From assembly GCA_933822405.4 (NCBI GenBank), contig CAKOGP040001744.1, positions 1-21,404 of the forward strand: a DNA stretch of 21,404 nucleotides. Reading direction: 5' to 3'. Shown here piece after piece: positions 18,123-21,404 of the stretch (positions are counted from its first letter, which is position 1; each line of letters starts with the position of its first letter). The stretch comes from Cylindrotheca closterium. Lineage: Eukaryota > Bacillariophyta > Bacillariophyceae > Bacillariales > Bacillariaceae. Below the pieces are notes generated by a model. The model had not been told where the DNA came from. It saw only the letters and a list, made by a program, of their open reading frames with translations, and did no database searches. Both the position numbers and the translations under genes were made by a program.

Positions 18123-19729
18123 TCATGTATCGGGTGTGTCCTCTCGTTTGTGTAGTACTATCGTCGATGGGATCTTGTGCATTCTGAATGCTGATTCTTT
18201 GATTGGGGTCAATCCTCGCTTCTTTAGCATGGTGCTTGTCCCTGGGATCTTTTGTAGTCTATACGAGTCTTCTGACGCTTTCTCAATGACTCTATAAGGT
18301 CCTTTTGTTTGTAGCACCAGTTTTGCTGGTATTCCTGCAGAGGCGTTTGATTGCACTTGTTTCCGCACCATGACAATGTCTCCAATTTCAAATTTCCGTC
18401 GCGTTCTGGTTTGATTCTTGAGCCTTCGGTGTGTTCCCTTCGTTCCTCATTGAGAAGTTTAAGCAGTTCCTTTTGTCTCCAGAAGAGTGGGAACATTGTC
18501 TCGATGTGCTCTAATGTGTTCTGTCCTGGCGTTTGCTGGTGTCGTGTCCTGTTTTTCTGACGCGCCTCCGATATTGACAATGCCACTGCTGCGTTGTCTA
18601 GTGGGAATTTGAAGTGTCGTGCCACTGCTGCAAACGCTCGTTGGATATCCGTGCCATCTACTGGGGACGCGTTCCATGCGTATGTTCCAAACATGGTGTT
18701 CATTGCCAATTCTTCGTATGTGTTCATGTCGGCTGCTCTGATTTGTTGCACTTTGTTGAGGTATTTGTGGAATCTTTCACATAGTATTCCGTCGTGGTTT
18801 TCCGGACTGACCGTGTGGTATGCGATTCCAATCGTGTTGCATAGGACTGTAAATTGATCTTTGTTTTTGCTGCCTTCGGCCTCTGACGGTGAAGAATTGC
18901 GAGAATGCTATTCTGGCCATGTTCCCTGAGTTCATGGAGCTGATGAACGCAACCGTGGCGCAACCTGTCATGTTGCAAACGTACCTGACTACTCCTTTGT
19001 TTGCGCGTGTCTTCCTCAAAGTTGTGGACAGTTTGGTAGCGTTCTTTGTTGATCCTGGCAACCAAACGTCCATGCAACATACATCAAATGGTTCTTCTAT
19101 TGGTGTCTGTTGTAGAATCTTTTGGTTTTTGTGGCTTGACTTGTTGGCTGCATTGCAATGTCCGCATCCTAAGACTGCTTCTCTGATATCCTTTGCCATC
19201 CCGGGCCACCAAAACCTTGCCGCTATCCTGTAATACGTCGTGTCGAACCCTACGTGTCCTGCCATTGGTGATGCGTGGTATGCTGCTATGATTGTGCCTC
19301 TCAATCTTGGTGGGACGACCGCTTGTCGTAGTTGGCGCATTGGTGCCAACTTTGGCTCGTCGAATTGGTATAGGATGCCGTTTCTATCTCTAGCTTATCT
19401 CTGTTGAGTTCTGAGGCATACGTTGGGTTTGTGAGCTTTGATCTGTCTTCCTTTTTGTTGGTGCGGATTGCTTTGATGATGTGGCTGATGTCTGGGTCTC
19501 CATTGCATTTCTCTCGCCAGTCTTCTCTGGTTGGGATTGGTAGCGTTGTGAATGGGTTGATGGATCTGCTGACTATTGCTGTTAGGTGTTTTTTAGCATG
19601 TTTTGGTCTTGTGTACATTGTCCAGAATTTGTGTTCTGTTTTGTCCGATAGGTGTTGTCGCTGAATGTTTTTGCACATGGTGTAAGTGAACACTTGCTGC
19701 CACACCTGTTGTGGTGCCATTCTCTTCAT
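18123..19729 (-). pseudogene. pol: Gypsy integrase with zinc-binding, catalytic and GPY modules
   Basis: From 19729 a frame with SRSINPFTTLPIPTREDW leads, after a shift near 19350-19400, to the HHCC domain: AAYHASPMAGHVGF, then RFWWPGMAKDIREAV and the CGHC pair. The catalytic core begins at EPFDVCCMDVWLPG (first Asp) and continues to IAFSQFFTVRG. A shift near 18880 leads to NTIGIAYHTVSPENHDGI and CERFHKYLNKVQQ, whose Glu is the third catalytic acid. The GPY module follows as KGPYRVIEKASEDSYRLQKI near 18240-18300. Integrase would insert the cDNA. The block structure matches Ty3/Gypsy integrases. At least two frameshifts prevent a single product. Confidence 0.85.
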
Positions 19730-20640
19730 TGTCTCTTTTGTCTCTCAAACAGCAGTTGTCTGCTGTCCTCTTTTGTGAAACCAAACAGGCTGAGGGCTTC
19801 CCAAGGTCTGATCGTTTGGACCGGTGATATTACCTCGGCGTTGTTGGTTGCGATTGCTATCGTGCCTTGCGCTGAGATCATGGGTGTTGTGTGGAAGCTG
19901 GGGGAGATTTTGGTGGTATCGTAGATCTTGTGTTCTTGTGTGTGTCCTTGTGAGTCGACCGTGTGGACTCTGTTTTGTCCTAGCCTTGCCACGTTGAAAT
20001 ATCCTGTGTAGCTTTTGTTTGGTGCGTCCATAGCGTTTTTTGATCGTTCCTGGCTGTGCGTATGGATCTTCCTTGACTAAACTTCTGCTCCACGCCTCTA
20101 TCACTCTCCTCCCGGCTGTGAGTATGATGGTGTGTTTGGTGTCTATGTCCGCTTGTGCTGTGCTGCCCCTGGCTGTGTGTGTCGCGATTTGTAGGTCGGT
20201 TCTGTCTCTGGTTTCTCTTTTGATGTATTGTTCCCATTCGTCGATGATCACGTCTGGTGGCGTTCCTGTCCACATGAGTATGCATTGTGTTTTTCCCCGT
20301 GTCATTGCTTTTCTGATGATGGTGCGAAGGGCCTCCGAGGTTGTTGAGGTATATTTTTCCATGTTGGTTACAATCAAGCATTCTACTGGCGGTTGGGCTG
20401 TGTTGTTGACCAGCCTTTTGGCAAACGTTTCAATGCTTGGTATGTCATGTTGTAACTGCCAATATTCCTCCTCGCTGGTGCTAGCTGTTAGCACCATGGT
20501 TCCTCCCAGTAGTTCAAAGCTGTCTGCAATGGTGTCCAGGGATCTTCCAATGATCCATGTTGCTCTTGCTGTGTCACATAGTTGCGCTAGTTCTGTGCGT
20601 GTTGTATCCGGTCGCCTCTCACAGTGGGCAGTAGGTGCTG
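19728..20640 (-). pseudogene. Gypsy spacer domain between RNase H and integrase, perhaps methyltransferase-like
   Basis: About 290 residues with no standard pol function lie here. The first part (20640-20040) reads ATWIIGRSLDTIADSFELLG, then EEEYWQLQHDIPSIETFAKR, ECLIVTNMEKYTSTTSEA and CILMWTGTPPDVIIDEWEQY. After a shift near 20040 comes DAPNKSYTGYFNVARLGQNR, then KISPSFHTTPMISAQG and PWEALSLFGFT, with the stop at 19726-19728. A glycine-containing first block, an alternation like a Rossmann fold and a final Arg-Pro-Trp-Glu-x-Leu-x-Leu-x-Gly-Phe block recall the first and last motifs of C5-cytosine methyltransferases. The Pro-Cys catalytic motif is not visible. C5-methyltransferases are known to have been captured by some eukaryotic retrotransposons. 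The similarity is weak and the family is unproven; it could be an unrelated host-derived domain. Confidence 0.35.
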
Positions 20641-21404
20641 TCTGGGCCAGCGCGGTGCTTCGTCTTCTCTGAATTTCCATGCCGCTGCAATGATTGGGTT
20701 GTCTGTGTGGGCTTCTTCCGTATTCCTCCACTTGCTTAGTATGCCCTTGTATCTTGACAAGAGGTCGCATTCTGTGAGCATCTTTGCTGGTCGGTGAACT
20801 ATAGTGAAGACGAATGCCAATAGCTCTAGTTTCCATCGTTGCAGTGTGTGTGTGATGTCCTATTCGCCTTGGAAGAACTTGGTTAGTCCGCTGCAGTCCG
20901 TGATCCACGTAAATTCTTTTCCGATGAGCCATTGTTGGAACTTCTTCATCGCCCATCGACCTGTTGCTGCTTCTCCTACAAAGGAATGGTAGTCGCACTC
21001 TTTGCCCTTGCATATTCTTGATATGAATGCTATGGGTCGGAGTCTGAGTTTTGACATTGATTTATTGAACTCGCACTTTCCTCCTTCGATCTCTTTCCTC
21101 ATTGATTCTTCAGCTTCTTCTGTCGTGTCCGCTTGTAGGAGGACCGCTCCCATGGCGTTGCTTGACCAGTCCGTTTTCAAGTAGAATCGTCGCTTTGGAT
21201 TGGGTCTCTTCAATATTGGTCCTGTGACAATAGCTTGCTTGAGTTTGTCCAGCGTTTTGTCGTCCTTTGGCTCCCATTGTGCTTTCACTTGTTCTGCTTC
21301 CTCTTCTTTTGTGCATTCTCCGGGCTTTGGTTTGTCCATCACCATGGTCCTCCACCGTTGGATCTTTTCCTCTAGATGTGGTATCCATTGGGAGTACCAT
21401 CCAA
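20587..21404 (-). pseudogene. pol: Gypsy RT connection and RNase H
   Basis: One minus-strand frame is open from the window edge: WYSQWIPHLEEKIQRW leads into AIVTGPILKRPN and FYLKTDWSSNAMGAVLLQAD (first catalytic Asp of RNase H), then PIAFISRICKGKE, FVGEAATGRWAMKKFQQWLIG (catalytic Glu), FTWITDCSGL (Asp) and, beyond a TAG at 20860-20862, LQRWKLELLAFVFTIVHRPA and TECDLLSRYKG (final Asp). The RT palm lies outside the window. The frame decays after about 20640, where it shifts into the spacer domain. The role is degradation of the RNA strand during reverse transcription. Confidence 0.9.

Larger units (their letters stand above)
16502..21404 (-). mobile_element. Gypsy-type (Ty3) LTR retroelement, 3' portion, cut by window edge
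   Basis: On the minus strand the order is RT-RNase H connection and RNase H (21404-20600), a long spacer domain (about 20640-19728), integrase with zinc-binding, catalytic and GPY modules (19729-18123), a C-terminal extension (18113-17291), 3' untranslated sequence (17290-16750), a candidate polypurine tract and a candidate LTR. RNase H before integrase is the Ty3/Gypsy order and the opposite of Copia. The RT core, protease and gag lie beyond 21404. Several frameshifts and a TAG make this copy inactive, but it is much better preserved than the elements to its left. Confidence 0.85.

Noticed and set aside
17091..18297. Plus-strand frames of 109 and 173 codons opposite the Gypsy pol
   Set aside because: They are Ser/Val/Gly-rich translations opposite a well-supported minus-strand gene, so they are shadows.
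20040..20672. Plus-strand 210-codon frame
   Set aside because: It lies opposite the Gypsy spacer domain, has no start context, and its composition is typical of the complement of a coding strand.
19745..21013. A single 422-codon minus-strand gene
   Set aside because: Its first 120 codons lie out of frame with the clear RNase H reading and its last 90 out of frame with the downstream spacer part. Only the middle is the real frame of the Gypsy spacer domain.

Overview
The window looks like nuclear DNA of a photosynthetic stramenopile, most probably a diatom. I infer this from the retroelement families. There are Copia pol fragments with the diatom-type linker and reverse transcriptase (RT) layout, a tyrosine-recombinase retroelement with an RT type I associate with diatoms and oomycetes, a Gypsy pol of the kind common in diatom genomes, and a two-gene unit whose conserved blocks I associate from memory with multicopy diatom genes. 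No bacterial operon structure is visible. Almost every long reading frame is broken. I see no intact host gene, no tRNA or rRNA and no CRISPR array. Family assignments rest on motifs read by eye and no database search was possible.

Layout. 1-505: no gene seen. 506-1229: a tandem duplication of about 353 bp with antisense coding potential. 1530-1607: a strong inverted repeat. 1608-2700: AT-rich, no gene seen. 2718-3045 (-): an unassigned reading frame with one TAG. 2999-5481 (+) and 5518-6354 (-, possibly to 6606): two broken genes that converge with about 36 bp between them, perhaps one DNA-transposon-like unit. 6531-8562 (+): Copia fragment 1 (linker, RT, RNase H). 8750-9070 (+): Copia fragment 2 (RNase H only). 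9193-14775 (+): a degenerate retroelement with RT, RNase H and tyrosine recombinase (DIRS-like order), split twice. A 1,674 bp insertion at 9721-11394, with matching ends and an imperfect 8 bp flanking repeat, interrupts the RT. An antisense Copia fragment 3 at about 12970-14225 interrupts the recombinase. 14776-16500: non-coding, with diverged TTGACGC-rich direct repeats. 16502-21404 (-): the 3' part of a Gypsy element (candidate LTR, polypurine tract, 3' UTR, integrase with GPY module, an unusual spacer domain, RNase H), running off the right edge.

The genes form no pathway. The region is a nested transposon graveyard whose relative order of events can be read: the tyrosine-recombinase element came first, and the 1.67 kb element and Copia 3 followed independently. 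Many disabling changes in the mobile-element frames are what C-to-T decay at CpG would produce: Arg codons now reading TGA, TGG or TGC, and an RT active-site Asp now Asn. This points to old, possibly methylated, silenced DNA.

The most promising items for follow-up are the two-gene convergent unit, the Gypsy spacer domain between RNase H and integrase, and the precisely resolvable nested insertion in the RT.
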